DNA of 64,000 nt from Polyangiaceae bacterium (GCA_015075635.1 JABTUA010000001.1:3410001-3474000); one strand, 5' to 3'. Positions 52,906 through 62,973 are shown, counted from the first letter of the stretch. The notes: generated by a model not told the origin, from the sequence alone. Program-made: numbers and translations.

Positions 52906-54357
52906 ATGGCCGAAGTCGACCCCAACGAAGACACCGAGGAGCTGGAAGAGCTGCCGCCACTCGATCCGTCTTCGGACGAGGAGCACGAAGGGCCAGACGA
53001 CTCCGAGCTCACGCCGCTCCTGACCCCGCTCGAGGAAGACGTCGATCTCGACGAAGAGCGCGCTGTGCCGGACGTCGATCTCGGAATCGAGGTGCCGGAC
53101 GAGCCGCCAGACCGGGACGAAGGGCACGAGGTGGTGCTGGACATCCAGAGCTTGCTCTCCCTGGCGGACGAGGACGACCACGACCAAGACGCGGACAGGT
53201 CCGGACCGGAACAGCTCGACCCGGCGGCGGACATCTCGGACGTCGACGAGCCGATCGTCGGGTCGCTCGAGGAGGGGACCGACGAGCCCCTCGAGGATCT
53301 GGTCTCCGACGACCTGCCCGAGCTCGATGCGGACGAGCCCGGCGGGCTGGACAACGACGCCTCGTGGCTGTCGTCTGACGCCCTTCGCGACGAAGACTTG
53401 CCCGAGGCGAGTGAGCGCCCTTGGAGAGTCGCGCGGGTGGACGCCGCGCTCACTGAGCTCGAGGCGCTGGCGCTCGGCGGCGGTCGCCTGTGGGTGGGCG
53501 GCCACGAGCTCTGGTCGTTCGAGCGAGACGGGAGCGCGCGGCGGAGCGAGCTCGGCGTCCACGTGCTCGGCCTCACTGCGCTCGGCACAGGCGTCGTCGC
53601 GTTGACCCCGGCGGGGCTGCTCGAGGCCGTGACCCCCGGGAGCGAAGCTCGCCGCCTCGGCGGCTTCCGCGAGGCGCTGGGGCTGGCGAGCGACGCACCA
53701 GCCCCGCTGACGATAGGCCGTCTCGGAGAAGCCGAGAGCAACGCGCTGCTCGTCGCCGCGGACGAGAGCCGCATCGCGGTGAGCCGAAACGGTGGAGCGA
53801 GCTTCGAGGGCGCCGAAGTCGGCGGTCGCATCGTGGCAGTGTCACGCGGCGCTCCGACGCGGCTCGTGGTGCAGGGGGCGGAGGGCCCTGCGTTGCTCGA
53901 GCTCGACGCCCAGGGTTTTCGCCGGACCCTTCTCGACGCCGAGGCCGAAGAAGCCGCGGGCGGCGAGCTGGCCCTGCTCGGGTCGCTGGGCGAGGTGGTG
54001 GCGGTCGCCAGCCGAGATCGCGGCCTCGCTCTGTCGAGCGACGCCGGTCGCTCGTTCAGCAGGGTTCCCGGATGCCTGCACACGACGGCGCTCGAGCTGG
54101 GTACCCGCGAGGGCCGGCCGCGCGTCTGGCTGGCCGTGTTCGTCGAGTCCGAGGAGCGCAGCCTGGTGATCGAGGTGGACGTGGCGACTCGCAGCGCCGA
54201 GATCGTCGCCGAGCTCACCGGGGCGGACGACGTCGCCCCGAGCGACGACGACGACGGGCGGGTGTGCGCTCTCGCTTGGGACGCCGATCACGGCTGGCTC
54301 TGGGCCGCCGGCCAGAGCGGGCTCTTCCGGCTCGACTCGCCCGCCTCGAGCGCCTGA
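52906..54357 (+). CDS. Acidic-linker protein with beta-propeller-like C terminus
   Basis: A 483-residue protein from ATG 52906. The first 165 residues are extremely acidic and Pro-rich (EDTEELEELPPLDPSSDEEH, DQDADRSGPEQLDPAADISD). The C-terminal 310 residues contain repeated units of a beta-propeller or sialidase/Vps10 type: SRIAVSRNGGASFEGAEVGG, SRDRGLALSSDAGRSFSRVP and DHGWLWAAGQSGLFRLDSP. The S-x-D-x-G-x-x-F form is the Asp-box of BNR repeats. No signal peptide is seen. The function is unknown; such acidic proteins are common in Polyangia. Confidence 0.78.
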   Translation: MAEVDPNEDTEELEELPPLDPSSDEEHEGPDDSELTPLLTPLEEDVDLDEERAVPDVDLGIEVPDEPPDRDEGHEVVLDIQSLLSLADEDDHDQDADRSGPEQLDPAADISDVDEPIVGSLEEGTDEPLEDLVSDDLPELDADEPGGLDNDASWLSSDALRDEDLPEASERPWRVARVDAALTELEALALGGGRLWVGGHELWSFERDGSARRSELGVHVLGLTALGTGVVALTPAGLLEAVTPGSEARRLGGFREALGLASDAPAPLTIGRLGEAESNALLVAADESRIAVSRNGGASFEGAEVGGRIVAVSRGAPTRLVVQGAEGPALLELDAQGFRRTLLDAEAEEAAGGELALLGSLGEVVAVASRDRGLALSSDAGRSFSRVPGCLHTTALELGTREGRPRVWLAVFVESEERSLVIEVDVATRSAEIVAELTGADDVAPSDDDDGRVCALAWDADHGWLWAAGQSGLFRLDSPASSA

Positions 54358-54421
54358 GCCGGCCCCCGGCCGATTGGCCCCGGACTTGGCCAAGTTTTCT
54401 GCGCCGTGGTAGCGGCGTGGC

Positions 54422-55660
54422 ATGGCGATCGTGGTCCAGAAGTACGGTGGGTCGTCCGTCGCGGACATCGGCAAGCTACGCAAGGTCGCCGACCAGGTCG
54501 CGCGCGCCCGTGCCGAAGGCCACGACGTGGTGGTCGTGGTCAGCGCCATGGGCAAGACCACCGACAACCTGCTCGGCCTGGCGCGGGAAGCCGCGCTGCC
54601 GCCGGACGCGGCGCTGGCGAACGGCACGAGCGCGCCGGAGCCCGCCAAGCGCGAGCTCGACATGCTGCTGTCGACCGGCGAGCGCGTCAGCATGTCGCTC
54701 TTGTCGATCGCGATTCAGGCGCGCGGGTACGACGCAGTCAGCTTCACCGGCTCGCAGTCCGGCATCATCACCAACGACCGCCACTTCGACGCCCGCATCA
54801 TCGAGGTCCGCCCGCATCGCATCGAGGACGAGCTCAGCCGCGGCCGCATCGTCATCGTCGCCGGCTACCAAGGCATGAGCTACAAGCGCGAGATCACCAC
54901 GCTGGGCCGCGGCGGGTCGGACACCACGGCCGTGGCTCTGGCCGCGGCGCTCGAGGCCGAGCGCTGCGAGATCTACAGCGACGTGGACGGGGTCTATTCT
55001 GGCGACCCGCGGGTGATCCCCGACGCCCGTCACCTGCCCGCCCTCGACTACGAGACGATGCAGGAGATGGCGGAGTGCGGCGCCAAGGTCCTGAACGCAC
55101 AGGCGGTGGAGTGGGCGCGGCGGCACAAGATCGCGATCGTGGCGCGCAAGACCGGCGACCAGCCGGGCTCCCGCGAGACCGTCGTCTCCGCCGCCGCGAG
55201 CTCGGACACCGCACGCCGCGCCGTCGTGGTGCAGAAGTGCCTGGCGCTCCTGACGACGCCGCGCGCCGCCGCCGATCGCCTGCTCCAGATCGCCGAGTCC
55301 AGCGCGCTACCGCTGGGTGACCTCGGCGTCGGCCCCGGCGAGGTCGCCCTCTGGGCCCCGCTCTTGAACGTCCCGAACTGGGGCGAGGTGAAGTGCGCGC
55401 TCGAGGGCGCGCAAATTCCGGGGCTGGTCATCGAAGAGGGGTACGGCTTGCTCAGCCTGGTCGGAGTCGAGGTCGGGACTCGCGCCGGAGTCGTCGCGCA
55501 GGGCCTCGGCTGCCTCACGACCTCGCCGCGCTTCGTGTTCAGCCATCCGCTCAGGCTGTCGTGCGTGCTGCCCGACGCCGCGCTCGAACCCGCAGCGCGC
55601 ACCTGGCACGAGCGTCTCGGCCCCGGCGCAGGCGAGACGGCCGCGCGCTTGATCGCCTAA
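54422..55660 (+). CDS. lysC: Aspartate kinase
   Basis: A 412-residue enzyme that phosphorylates aspartate, the first step toward lysine, threonine and methionine. The kinase start [20 protein letters not shown] has the catalytic KYGGSS with Lys7; [20 protein letters not shown] and [20 protein letters not shown] follow. The C-terminal 120 residues fit the position of the regulatory ACT domains but are quite diverged, so feedback control may differ. It lies 64 bp after the preceding gene. Its TAA overlaps the end of the MITE-like element (d). Confidence 0.94.
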   Translation: MAIVVQKYGGSSVADIGKLRKVADQVARARAEGHDVVVVVSAMGKTTDNLLGLAREAALPPDAALANGTSAPEPAKRELDMLLSTGERVSMSLLSIAIQARGYDAVSFTGSQSGIITNDRHFDARIIEVRPHRIEDELSRGRIVIVAGYQGMSYKREITTLGRGGSDTTAVALAAALEAERCEIYSDVDGVYSGDPRVIPDARHLPALDYETMQEMAECGAKVLNAQAVEWARRHKIAIVARKTGDQPGSRETVVSAAASSDTARRAVVVQKCLALLTTPRAAADRLLQIAESSALPLGDLGVGPGEVALWAPLLNVPNWGEVKCALEGAQIPGLVIEEGYGLLSLVGVEVGTRAGVVAQGLGCLTTSPRFVFSHPLRLSCVLPDAALEPAARTWHERLGPGAGETAARLIA

Positions 55661-55886
55661 GGGGGTGTCCCTGATTCCCGCTCCGCGGGCGGCAGCAAAC
55701 GCCACGCGACGCTTCCGGTCGGTCGAAACGGCCGGCGCCGGTCGCGGCCGGTGCTCGCACTCACGCCTCATTGGCGGATCGAGATCTGATCATGGCCAGA
55801 CTGCTCGAGTAGTTCCGGGGCTCGGCTGACCGCCGAGCGGCGCGAATCGAGCCGTTCGGTCGCAACCCAAGTAGGGACGCCCCCTC
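55658..55886. repeat. MITE-like element, copy (d), 229 bp
   Basis: Ends AAGGGGGTGTCCCTGATT (left) and AGTAGGGACGCCCCCTC (right). It is inverted relative to copy (c), and the minus strand reads GCAGTCTGGCCATGATCAGA, TCTCGATCCG, CACCGGCCGCGACCGGC and GGAAGCGTCGCGTGGCGTT. It has no coding capacity. It sits between two convergent genes, and the flanking stop codons lie at its edges, as for copy (c). Confidence 0.72.
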
Positions 55887-58182
55887 AACCCCCGCTCAGC
55901 TCCGCCAACCGCGCGCGGTAGACCTGCGCCTCGCGGACTCGGCCCTCGCGCGTCGCGCGAGTCGAGAGCCGGGTGAGCACCTGGGCCAGTCGGGCCTCCA
56001 GATCGTGCCGTCGGTGCCCGGCGATGGTCTCGTGACGCGCGGAGAGCAGCGCGAACAGCTCGTGATCGCGCCCGAGCCGCCAGAGCACGTCCGCCAGCTC
56101 GAAGGCCAGCACTTCGTCCGCAGGGTTCGCGCGCACGGCGTTCTCGAGCCGCTCCGCGAGCTCGAGATCCCGCGGGTCCGCCGCCGGCCTCGGGTCTTCG
56201 TCTTCCGGTGGCGCGAAGGTGTCCAGCGACGCCGCCTCGCTCGGCTCCGGCGGAGCCGGGGGCAGCGTGTCGAGCCCTGGCGGCGCAGCCGAGTCCTCGC
56301 GTTCGCGCTCGCGACGCGCGCGCGCGGCCACCACCGCCGCGACCTCGCGATACGCAGCACCGACGCGCTTGTCGCGGGGCGCGACCCGTAGCGCGACGGC
56401 CAGGTAGCGCTCCGCCGCCAGCACGTCACCCTGGGTCTCGCGCTCGAAGCGCGCGGCGTGCAGGAGCCAGTCCGCGGCGCCCTCCGGCGGCTCCTCCGAG
56501 AGCTCGACGCGGTCCCGCAGGCGCGCCCAAGCCAGCGAGGCCCCCGCGACGTCCCCGAGGGCCGCGCGCCACTCGGCCTCCAGCGCGGCCGCTTCGATCG
56601 CCCGGGGCGAGCCCTGCTTGACCTGACGCACGCGCGCGATCGCCTGTGGCAGATCGGCGAGGTCGGTCGCCAAGAGCTTGGCCATGTCGATCAGCGCGTC
56701 GGCGTCGGCGCCGCCGCTGCGCTCCGAGAGGGCCACGGCGCGAGCGAGGAGCGCGAACGCCCGCTGGCTCTTGCCCGCTTCCATCAGCGAGCGCGCGAGA
56801 CCCGCGGTCGCGACCGCGTCGTCCGGAACGTAGCGCAGGGCGCGCTCGAACAAGCGTCCCGCGTCCTTGACGAAGCCGCGCTCGAGCAGCGCGCGGGCGG
56901 CGCGAGCGCAGGCGGCGTGCCGCGCCGCGGCGCCCAGCGCACCCGCCTCCAGGTGCTCCGCGTCGGAGAGCGCGCCGACGACGTCGCCCAGCTCGACCCG
57001 CGCGCGCAAGCGCTCCCAGCGCACCCGAGCCAGGCCGGGCGCCGCAGCGACCGCCCGGTCGAGGGCACCCAGGCGTTCGGTCGCGTCCCCGCCCAGCTCC
57101 GCCAGTCGGAGCCAGAGCAGCGCGTTGAGGGGCGCGAACGGCTCGCGTTGCACCATTTCTGCGATGGCTTCGGCTGCCCCGAGCGTGTCTCCGGTACGCG
57201 CCAGGAGCTCGGCCCCTACCCAGCCGGAGCGCGACGCCGGCAACGTCTCGACGATGAGCCCGAGCGCCGCCTCGGCACGCCCGCCAGCATAGAGGTCGAT
57301 CTCGCCGATCAACTGGGTGATGTCCGGGTGGCGGGGCGCGCGCTCGAGCGCCGCCACGTAGCCGGCTCGAGCGCGGTCGAGGTCGCCGGTCCCGAGCGCG
57401 TCGTCGGCCTCGGCGGTGAGCTCCCCGAGCTCCAGGGCCCGGGCCGCGCTGGCGTGCAACACCGGCGGTTCGAACGCGGAGTCGAGCGCGACTCGGACTT
57501 CGTCGCCGAGCGTCTCGAGCTCGCCGAAGCGCACGCGGGTAGTCGCTGGCGCTCTGGCGCCGATGGCGGGCAGCACCGCTCGGGTGAGGCGCTGCGCCAC
57601 CGCCTTGACGGTGACGATGCGCCCGTGACGCTCGGCCAAGCCCGCGAACAGCGTGTCCACCGCGTGCAGCGCGTGTCCCAGTGCCGGCGCGTCCAGCCCC
57701 GCACCTCGCACGTGGCTGAGGACGAAGCGAGCGTCGCCGTGGAGAGGTGCCCAGAGTAGATCGAACGCCAGCGCCCCGCGGGCGCCCGACAGCCCCAGCG
57801 CGACGCCCTGAGGCACCGCCCACACCGTGGGGGCCCGCTCGAGCGGCCCGACCACGTCTCGGAGGCGAGGCGTCAGCCACGAGGACAAGAGCGCGAAGCT
57901 CGCGCTGATCTCCAATCGCTCGAGCTCGCCGCGGCGATGTCGGAACACGGGGACACCGCCGGACAGGTCCACCGGGAAGCGCAGCCCCGGCAGCGTCGCC
58001 GACAGCAAAGTGAGCTCCAGGGGGCCCACCTCCACCGGCTCGTACAGCTCGATACCGAGCGCGCCGCGGGTGGCGGTGAGCCGGAGCGGCACGCGCTGGT
58101 CGGCGAGCTCGGGCGCGAGCGCGAGCTCGGCCAGAGGCCCGCTCGGGCTTTCGCCGGGAGACCGCTCGGACTGCGACGCCAC
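55885..58182 (-). CDS. Large TPR-repeat protein
   Basis: A 765-residue protein. The first 240 residues form a beta-rich domain (LRLTATRGALGIELYEPVEV). From about residue 250 it is helical with TPR-like repeats (ALGTGDLDRARAGYVAALER, AGRLFERALRYVPDDAVATA, AERYLAVALRVAPRDKRVGA). A charged linker and two more helices close the protein (ELAERLENAVRANPADEVLA). No signal peptide. TPR proteins act as assembly scaffolds; the partner is unknown. It is convergent with lysC across the MITE-like element. Confidence 0.78.
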   Translation of the reverse strand: MASQSERSPGESPSGPLAELALAPELADQRVPLRLTATRGALGIELYEPVEVGPLELTLLSATLPGLRFPVDLSGGVPVFRHRRGELERLEISASFALLSSWLTPRLRDVVGPLERAPTVWAVPQGVALGLSGARGALAFDLLWAPLHGDARFVLSHVRGAGLDAPALGHALHAVDTLFAGLAERHGRIVTVKAVAQRLTRAVLPAIGARAPATTRVRFGELETLGDEVRVALDSAFEPPVLHASAARALELGELTAEADDALGTGDLDRARAGYVAALERAPRHPDITQLIGEIDLYAGGRAEAALGLIVETLPASRSGWVGAELLARTGDTLGAAEAIAEMVQREPFAPLNALLWLRLAELGGDATERLGALDRAVAAAPGLARVRWERLRARVELGDVVGALSDAEHLEAGALGAAARHAACARAARALLERGFVKDAGRLFERALRYVPDDAVATAGLARSLMEAGKSQRAFALLARAVALSERSGGADADALIDMAKLLATDLADLPQAIARVRQVKQGSPRAIEAAALEAEWRAALGDVAGASLAWARLRDRVELSEEPPEGAADWLLHAARFERETQGDVLAAERYLAVALRVAPRDKRVGAAYREVAAVVAARARREREREDSAAPPGLDTLPPAPPEPSEAASLDTFAPPEDEDPRPAADPRDLELAERLENAVRANPADEVLAFELADVLWRLGRDHELFALLSARHETIAGHRRHDLEARLAQVLTRLSTRATREGRVREAQVYRARLAELSGG

Positions 58183-58269
58183 TCTGGCACAATCGTATCA
58201 GGTCGCTCGCGGCTGGGGGCAACCCGCGCGGGGGCTCTCCCTCGAGCGCTTATCGAAGCACGGGGCCAC

Positions 58270-58303
58270 AAAACGCCTGCGCGGGCCGGAGCTCGGCCCG
58301 CGC
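58270..58303 (-). terminator. Rho-independent terminator after the MlaC-like gene
   Basis: The stem GCGCGGGCC / GGCCCGCGC (58279-58287 and 58295-58303) with a 7-nt loop is followed on the minus strand by AGGCGTTTTGT. It lies 20 bp after the stop of the MlaC-like gene. Confidence 0.6.
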
Positions 58304-58322
58304 GCGGCGGCCACCTGGCTGC

Positions 58323-58922
58323 TCAGGCGCCTTCCTTGTCAGCCTTCTTCTTCATCCGGCGCATCAGCTCGGCGAAGCCGTTCTTCTTGATGACTCGGCC
58401 GAACTGGCTGCGGTAGTTGCCCACCAGGCTGGCGCCCTCGGTCACGATGTTCCCCACCACCCAGCGTCCGTCGAGCTTGTGCATGGCGTAGTCGATGTGG
58501 ACGGGCTCCTCCCGGGAGTTGGTCTTGTTCTTCGCCACCGTCTTGACCAGGACGCCCTTCTTGGCCTCGAGCACGCCCTCGTAGGTGACCTCGTAGTTGA
58601 GGGTCTTCTTCAGGTTCTTGCGGTAAGCGTTCTTGACCAGGCGCTTGAGGACGTCCTGGAACTCCTTCTTCTCCGCGTCGCTGCGCTCGTCCCAGTGGCT
58701 GCCGAGGGAGTCCTTCGCGAGGGTGTCGTAGTCGAGCAGCTCGTCGAAGATTTGATCCATCTTCTTCCCGTCCGCCGCCTTGCCCTTCTTCAGCTGAGCG
58801 GCGAGCTCGTTCTGCTTGGCCTTGAGCGCGGCTTCGGCACCGTCGTCCGCCAGAGCAGGCGACGAGAAGCCGAGCAGCAACGAAAGAACGACCAGAAGCT
58901 GGAACCAACGGCGGCGTGACAT
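58323..58922 (-). CDS. MlaC-family phospholipid-binding protein
   Basis: A 199-residue periplasmic protein with signal peptide SRRRWFQLLVVLSLLLGFSS then PALAD. The mature part matches MlaC/Ttg2D: LLDYDTLAKDSLGSHWDERS, EFQDVLKRLVKNAYRKNLKK and DGRWVVGNIVTEGASLVGNY. MlaC carries phospholipids between the outer-membrane MlaA and the inner-membrane MlaFEDB transporter. No other mla gene is present, so the partners must be elsewhere. The gene has its own terminator. Confidence 0.87.
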   Translation of the reverse strand: MSRRRWFQLLVVLSLLLGFSSPALADDGAEAALKAKQNELAAQLKKGKAADGKKMDQIFDELLDYDTLAKDSLGSHWDERSDAEKKEFQDVLKRLVKNAYRKNLKKTLNYEVTYEGVLEAKKGVLVKTVAKNKTNSREEPVHIDYAMHKLDGRWVVGNIVTEGASLVGNYRSQFGRVIKKNGFAELMRRMKKKADKEGA

Positions 58923-59094
58923 GCTTTCCTCTTGGGGTCTCCTGTCCCGTATTACGCAACTCGGATGCCAAAGCTTCACTTCGGGGCCTCGACCGTAGAA
59001 GATCCGAGCACTTAGTCGCTGAGGGGCGCCGCTGACGACCGCCCCGGGCCAGCCAAACCCCTGATCCGTGAAGCAGGCGCACGCCGACGCTGGT

Positions 59095-60426
59095 TCACGC
59101 CGGCGCCGGCCGGGCCGCAGTCGGCCCGGTGGCCTGGACCGCTCCGAGCTGCACCCGGAACGTCGCCCCCTGGCCCTGTTCGCTCTCCACGTCCAGGGCG
59201 AAACCATGGGCGTCGGCAATGGACTTCACCACCGCCAACCCCACACCGGTACCGTGGCTGCGGGTGGTGAAGAAGGCGTCGAACAGCCGATCTCGGGCCT
59301 GTTCGTCGATTCCCGGGCCGTGATCCGAGACCGCCAGCGAGGCGCGGTCGTCCTCGACGGCGAGCGTGACGGTCACCACGTCCCCCGCGCTCGACGCCTG
59401 CACCGCGTTCCGCACCAGGTTCCAAATCAGCTGCTTCAGCTGGGCGGCATCGGCCCGCACCACCGCCCCCTCCACGCCCTCGTACACGAGGCCGACGTCC
59501 GACACCCCTCGCCCGGACTTGGATGCCAGCGACACCACCTCCCTGGCGACCTGCGCCGCGTCCACGTCGGCCAACTCCGGCTCGCGCCGTCGGGTGAGGT
59601 CCATCATGTCGGTGACCAAGTCGTCCAAGCGTGCCGCTTCGCGCTGCACGATGTCGCAGAGCTCCTTGTCCTCCTCCGACAGCGCGGGGCTCTCGCGCAA
59701 GAGCTGGATGGAACCGGCGATCGAGCCGAGCGGGTTGCGGATCTCGTGCGCCAGGCCCGTGGCGAGGCGACCGAGCGCCGCCATGCGCTCCGCGCGGTCG
59801 GCACGCTCCTCGGCCAGGACCAGCCGGCCGCTGGCGATGCGCAAGCGCTCGGCCAGGTACCCGGACAGGAGCGTCACCACCGCCAGCATGAGCAGTGTGA
59901 CCAGGACGTAGTAGACGAGCTCGTCGCGCGAGAGTCGGTACATCGCCAGCGGCTGATCGGCAGGCGGAACCAGCCAACGCCGCGCCAGCAAGGTGACCAG
60001 GCCGATATAGAAGAGCCCCCCGGAGACCGCCGCCACCGCCGCGCCCCGGAGCCCGCTCAGCGCTGCGCCGGCCACGCAGGTCAAGCCATAGAACGAGGTC
60101 GCCCCGCTGGCCGCGCCGCCGGACAAGTAGACCAAGACGGTCCAGGTGGCCTGATCGACCACCAGCTGCGCCAGCGCCATGAGCTCGAGCCCGCGGCCAC
60201 TGCGCAACACGGCGGCGTACACGCCGGCGCTCGCGAACGCGAAGGCCAGGGTCGCCCAGCCGATGCGCACGCTGATGGTCTCCGGGCCCGCGCCGCGCAG
60301 GTAGAACGTGCCGATCACCCCCAGCGCTGCCGTGAGGAACAGCAGCCTTGCCGCGGTGACCCAGGCCAGACGCCGGGGCAGCGGCGCGCCCGCGAGCTGT
60401 TCCGGGATCCCTAGTCGGACGGGCAC
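59095..60426 (-). CDS. pilS: PilS-like membrane sensor histidine kinase
   Basis: A 443-residue kinase. About six membrane helices cover residues 20-195. The HisKA motif ALGRLATGLAHEIRNPLGSI has the phosphorylated His near 227, followed by the ATPase domain (LIWNLVRNAVQ as N box, VSDHGPGI as G1 box, GTGVGLAVVKSIADAHGF as G2 box). Six N-terminal helices and the gene next to pilC match PilS, which with PilR controls pilin transcription through sigma-54. PilR is not in this window. It starts 13 bp after pilC. Confidence 0.85.
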   Translation of the reverse strand: MPVRLGIPEQLAGAPLPRRLAWVTAARLLFLTAALGVIGTFYLRGAGPETISVRIGWATLAFAFASAGVYAAVLRSGRGLELMALAQLVVDQATWTVLVYLSGGAASGATSFYGLTCVAGAALSGLRGAAVAAVSGGLFYIGLVTLLARRWLVPPADQPLAMYRLSRDELVYYVLVTLLMLAVVTLLSGYLAERLRIASGRLVLAEERADRAERMAALGRLATGLAHEIRNPLGSIAGSIQLLRESPALSEEDKELCDIVQREAARLDDLVTDMMDLTRRREPELADVDAAQVAREVVSLASKSGRGVSDVGLVYEGVEGAVVRADAAQLKQLIWNLVRNAVQASSAGDVVTVTLAVEDDRASLAVSDHGPGIDEQARDRLFDAFFTTRSHGTGVGLAVVKSIADAHGFALDVESEQGQGATFRVQLGAVQATGPTAARPAPA

Positions 60427-60439
60427 GCGCTGCCGGCCG

Positions 60440-61654
60440 TCAGTCCGCCTTGATGTTACCGGCCAGCGAGAAGATCGGCAGGTACATCGCGATCAGCACC
60501 ACGCCGACCATGCCGCCCACGCCGACCATCAGGATCGGCTCGATGGCGCTGGTCATCGCGGCCACGGCGATGTCCGTCTCCTCCTCGTAGAAGTCGGCAA
60601 TCTTGTTGAGCATCTGGTCGAGCGCGCCGGTCTGCTCGCCGACCGCGATCATCTGCACGACCATGTCGGGGAAGACCTTGGTCTCGCTCAGCGGCTCGGC
60701 CATGTTCTTGCCTTCGCTGATCTTGGTCCGAACGTGCTGAATCCCCGACTCGATGACGACGTTGCCGCTGGTGCGCGCGCAGATGTCCAGCGCGTCCAAG
60801 ATCGGCACACCGGACTGGAGCAGCGTTCCGAGGGTGCGGGTGAAGCGCGCCACCGCGATCTTGCGCAGCACCGGCCCCATGATCGGCGCCTTGAGCAGCG
60901 CGGAGTGCACGGCGCGTTTCCCGCCGGGCGTGCGGTAGAAGTAGATGAACGAGCCAGTGCCGATCAGCAGCGCGACGACGATGAACGGCAGGTAGCTGAC
61001 GAAGCCGTGCGACATGGCGACGATGATCTGAGTCAGCTTGGGCAGGGCGTCCTTGCCGCCGCCGAAGTCGGCGAACATGCGCTCGAAGGCCGGGATCACG
61101 AAGGTGAGCAGGACCGTCATGACACCGCCGGCGATGACGATGACGATGCTCGGGTAGACCATCGCGCCGCGCACCTGACGGACCAGCTTCTGGCGCTTCT
61201 CCAGGTAGACGGAGAGGCGCTGCATGATGGTGTCCAAGATGCCGCCGACCTCGCCGGCGTGAACCAAGTTGACGAACAGCTCGTCGAAGACCTTGGGGTG
61301 CTTGCGCAGAGCGTCGCTGAAGGACGCGCCCTGCTCCACGGAGTTCTTCACGTCCCGGAGCACGCCGGCGAAGATCTTGTTGGTCTGCTGGCCGCTCAAG
61401 ATGTCGAGGCACTGCACCAAGGGCAGGCCGGCGTCGATCATCGTGGCGAACAGGCGGGTGAACGTGACCAGGTCCTTGGTCGTGACGCCGGACCCGATCG
61501 TGATCGAGATGTCCTTGGCCTTTTTCTTGACCTTGACCGGGTTGAGCTGCTGCTGTCGGAGGCGCTGATTGACGGCGTCTTCGCTATCCGCCTCCATCAC
61601 GCCCTTGCGGACTTCCCCCGTTCGGGCGCGCGCTTCCCAAGCAAACTCTGCCAT
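60440..61654 (-). CDS. pilC: Type IV pilus inner-membrane platform PilC
   Basis: A 404-residue T2SSF-family protein that anchors the pilus motor in the inner membrane. It has MAEFAWEARARTGEVRKGVM at the N terminus, two similar T2SSF halves (LFATMIDAGLPLVQCLDILS and LGTLLQSGVPILDALDICAR) and three membrane helices, the last being MVGVGGMVGVVLIAMYLPIF. The usual upstream pilB and pilT are absent; the upstream neighbour is a divergent serine hydrolase. With the minor-pilin operon at the other end of the window, the pilus genes are in separate clusters. Confidence 0.93.
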   Translation of the reverse strand: MAEFAWEARARTGEVRKGVMEADSEDAVNQRLRQQQLNPVKVKKKAKDISITIGSGVTTKDLVTFTRLFATMIDAGLPLVQCLDILSGQQTNKIFAGVLRDVKNSVEQGASFSDALRKHPKVFDELFVNLVHAGEVGGILDTIMQRLSVYLEKRQKLVRQVRGAMVYPSIVIVIAGGVMTVLLTFVIPAFERMFADFGGGKDALPKLTQIIVAMSHGFVSYLPFIVVALLIGTGSFIYFYRTPGGKRAVHSALLKAPIMGPVLRKIAVARFTRTLGTLLQSGVPILDALDICARTSGNVVIESGIQHVRTKISEGKNMAEPLSETKVFPDMVVQMIAVGEQTGALDQMLNKIADFYEEETDIAVAAMTSAIEPILMVGVGGMVGVVLIAMYLPIFSLAGNIKAD

Positions 61655-61729
61655 GCTGATCTTGACCGGGTGCCTTTGCCGGCGACAGAAGCATAGCGGC
61701 CTCCCCGTCGAAGCGTCAAAAGGCCGGCC

Positions 61730-62875
61730 ATGATCGCGGACCCCGCGCTCTCCCAGATCGCAGAGACCCTAGTCGTCGCCACGGGTGTCGCGCCCGGCGC
61801 GAGCTTGGCGCTCGCGGAGCGGCGCTCGGGCGCTTGGCGGATCCGACTGGGCAGCGCTGGGTTCCTCGATCACGCCACAAAGCGCGCTGTTTGTCCCGAG
61901 ACACCCTACGACCTCGCGTCGGTGACCAAGCCGGTGCTGGCACTCACCCTGGCGCGCCTGGACGCCGCGGGCGCCCTGTCCCTGGCCGACCCGCTGGGGC
62001 GTCACCTGCCCGAGGTCCGGGGGACCGAGAGCGCCGAGCTTCCGCTGGAGCTGTTCCTGGCCCACCGCGCGGGGCTGGAGGCGCACCGGCCGCTGTTCGC
62101 GCCGCTCCTCTCGGGCGCCCCGTTCTCGCGCGCGGCCGCGCTTCGCGAAGCGAGCCGGGCCCGACGCCCGGAGGCCGCGGGCGCGGCGCCCAGCGCTGGC
62201 TTCCCGCCCGTCTACAGCGACCTCGGCTACTTGCTGCTCGGCGCCGCCGTCGAGCGTGCCGTGGGCCGTCCGCTCGACGCGCTGATCCAGGCCGAGGTCG
62301 CCGCTCCACTCGGCCTCTGGCTCGGCTCGGCTCGCCAGGCGCTGGCTCAAGTGCCGGATTTCTGCGCCCGCGTGGCGCCGACCGAGATCGTCCCCTGGCG
62401 CGGCGGGCTGATCTCGGGCGTCGTCCACGACGAGAACGCTTGGGCCCTGAGCGGGCACGCCTGCTCGGGTCACGCGGGGCTCTTCGGGACCGCCGAGGCG
62501 GTCGCGCGCTTCGGCGCGGCCATGCTCGACCTGCTGGCGGGGCGCGCGCCGAGCCTCCTCCCAGCGACCACCGCGGACCTTCTGGTGCGAGAGCGGCCCG
62601 GCTCGAGCCTTCGCGCGGGGTTCGACGGCGTGTCCGGCCCCGGGTCTGCGGCAGGGACGAAGCTCGGCCCGCGCACCTTCGGGCACCTCGGCTTCACGGG
62701 TACGAGCCTGTGGTGCGACCCCGACGCCGAGATCGTCACGGCGCTGCTCACGAATCGCGTTCACCCCACCCGCGAGCACGTCGAGATCCGCCGCGCGCGC
62801 CCGCGGGTGCAGGACGCCCTGTTCGGGTTGACCGGCATCGGCGCTTCCACCGGGCTTCCCGAGGCCCCTGGCTAA
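61730..62875 (+). CDS. Serine beta-lactamase-fold hydrolase
   Basis: A 381-residue protein of the class C beta-lactamase/esterase family. The SxxK motif is S64-V-T-K67 (DLASVTKPVL), the second motif is YSD (PPVYSDLGYLLLGAAVERAV) and the third is HLGFTG (in place of KTG). No signal peptide is evident, so it is likely cytoplasmic, and an esterase or peptidase role is more likely than antibiotic resistance. It is divergent from pilC with a 75-bp gap. Confidence 0.85.
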   Translation: MIADPALSQIAETLVVATGVAPGASLALAERRSGAWRIRLGSAGFLDHATKRAVCPETPYDLASVTKPVLALTLARLDAAGALSLADPLGRHLPEVRGTESAELPLELFLAHRAGLEAHRPLFAPLLSGAPFSRAAALREASRARRPEAAGAAPSAGFPPVYSDLGYLLLGAAVERAVGRPLDALIQAEVAAPLGLWLGSARQALAQVPDFCARVAPTEIVPWRGGLISGVVHDENAWALSGHACSGHAGLFGTAEAVARFGAAMLDLLAGRAPSLLPATTADLLVRERPGSSLRAGFDGVSGPGSAAGTKLGPRTFGHLGFTGTSLWCDPDAEIVTALLTNRVHPTREHVEIRRARPRVQDALFGLTGIGASTGLPEAPG

Positions 62876-62973
62876 ATTCCTGGAAACATCCGGAAAGACA
62901 TGCAAAATTTCCTTACGCCTCTGCCGCCGTTGGCGGGGCGGCGCTTTCGCGGCAGGATCCAGGCAGTCAGACG

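Noticed and set aside
52520..52960. Minus-strand 146-residue frame in the intergenic gap
   Set aside because: Runs into the start of the convincing plus-strand gene, is Arg/Pro/Cys-rich and shows no family; possibly a remnant only.
61730..62875. Antibiotic-resistance beta-lactamase
   Set aside because: SxxK and YxD motifs are present, but there is no signal peptide, the third motif is HLG, and the context is housekeeping; an esterase-type role is more likely.
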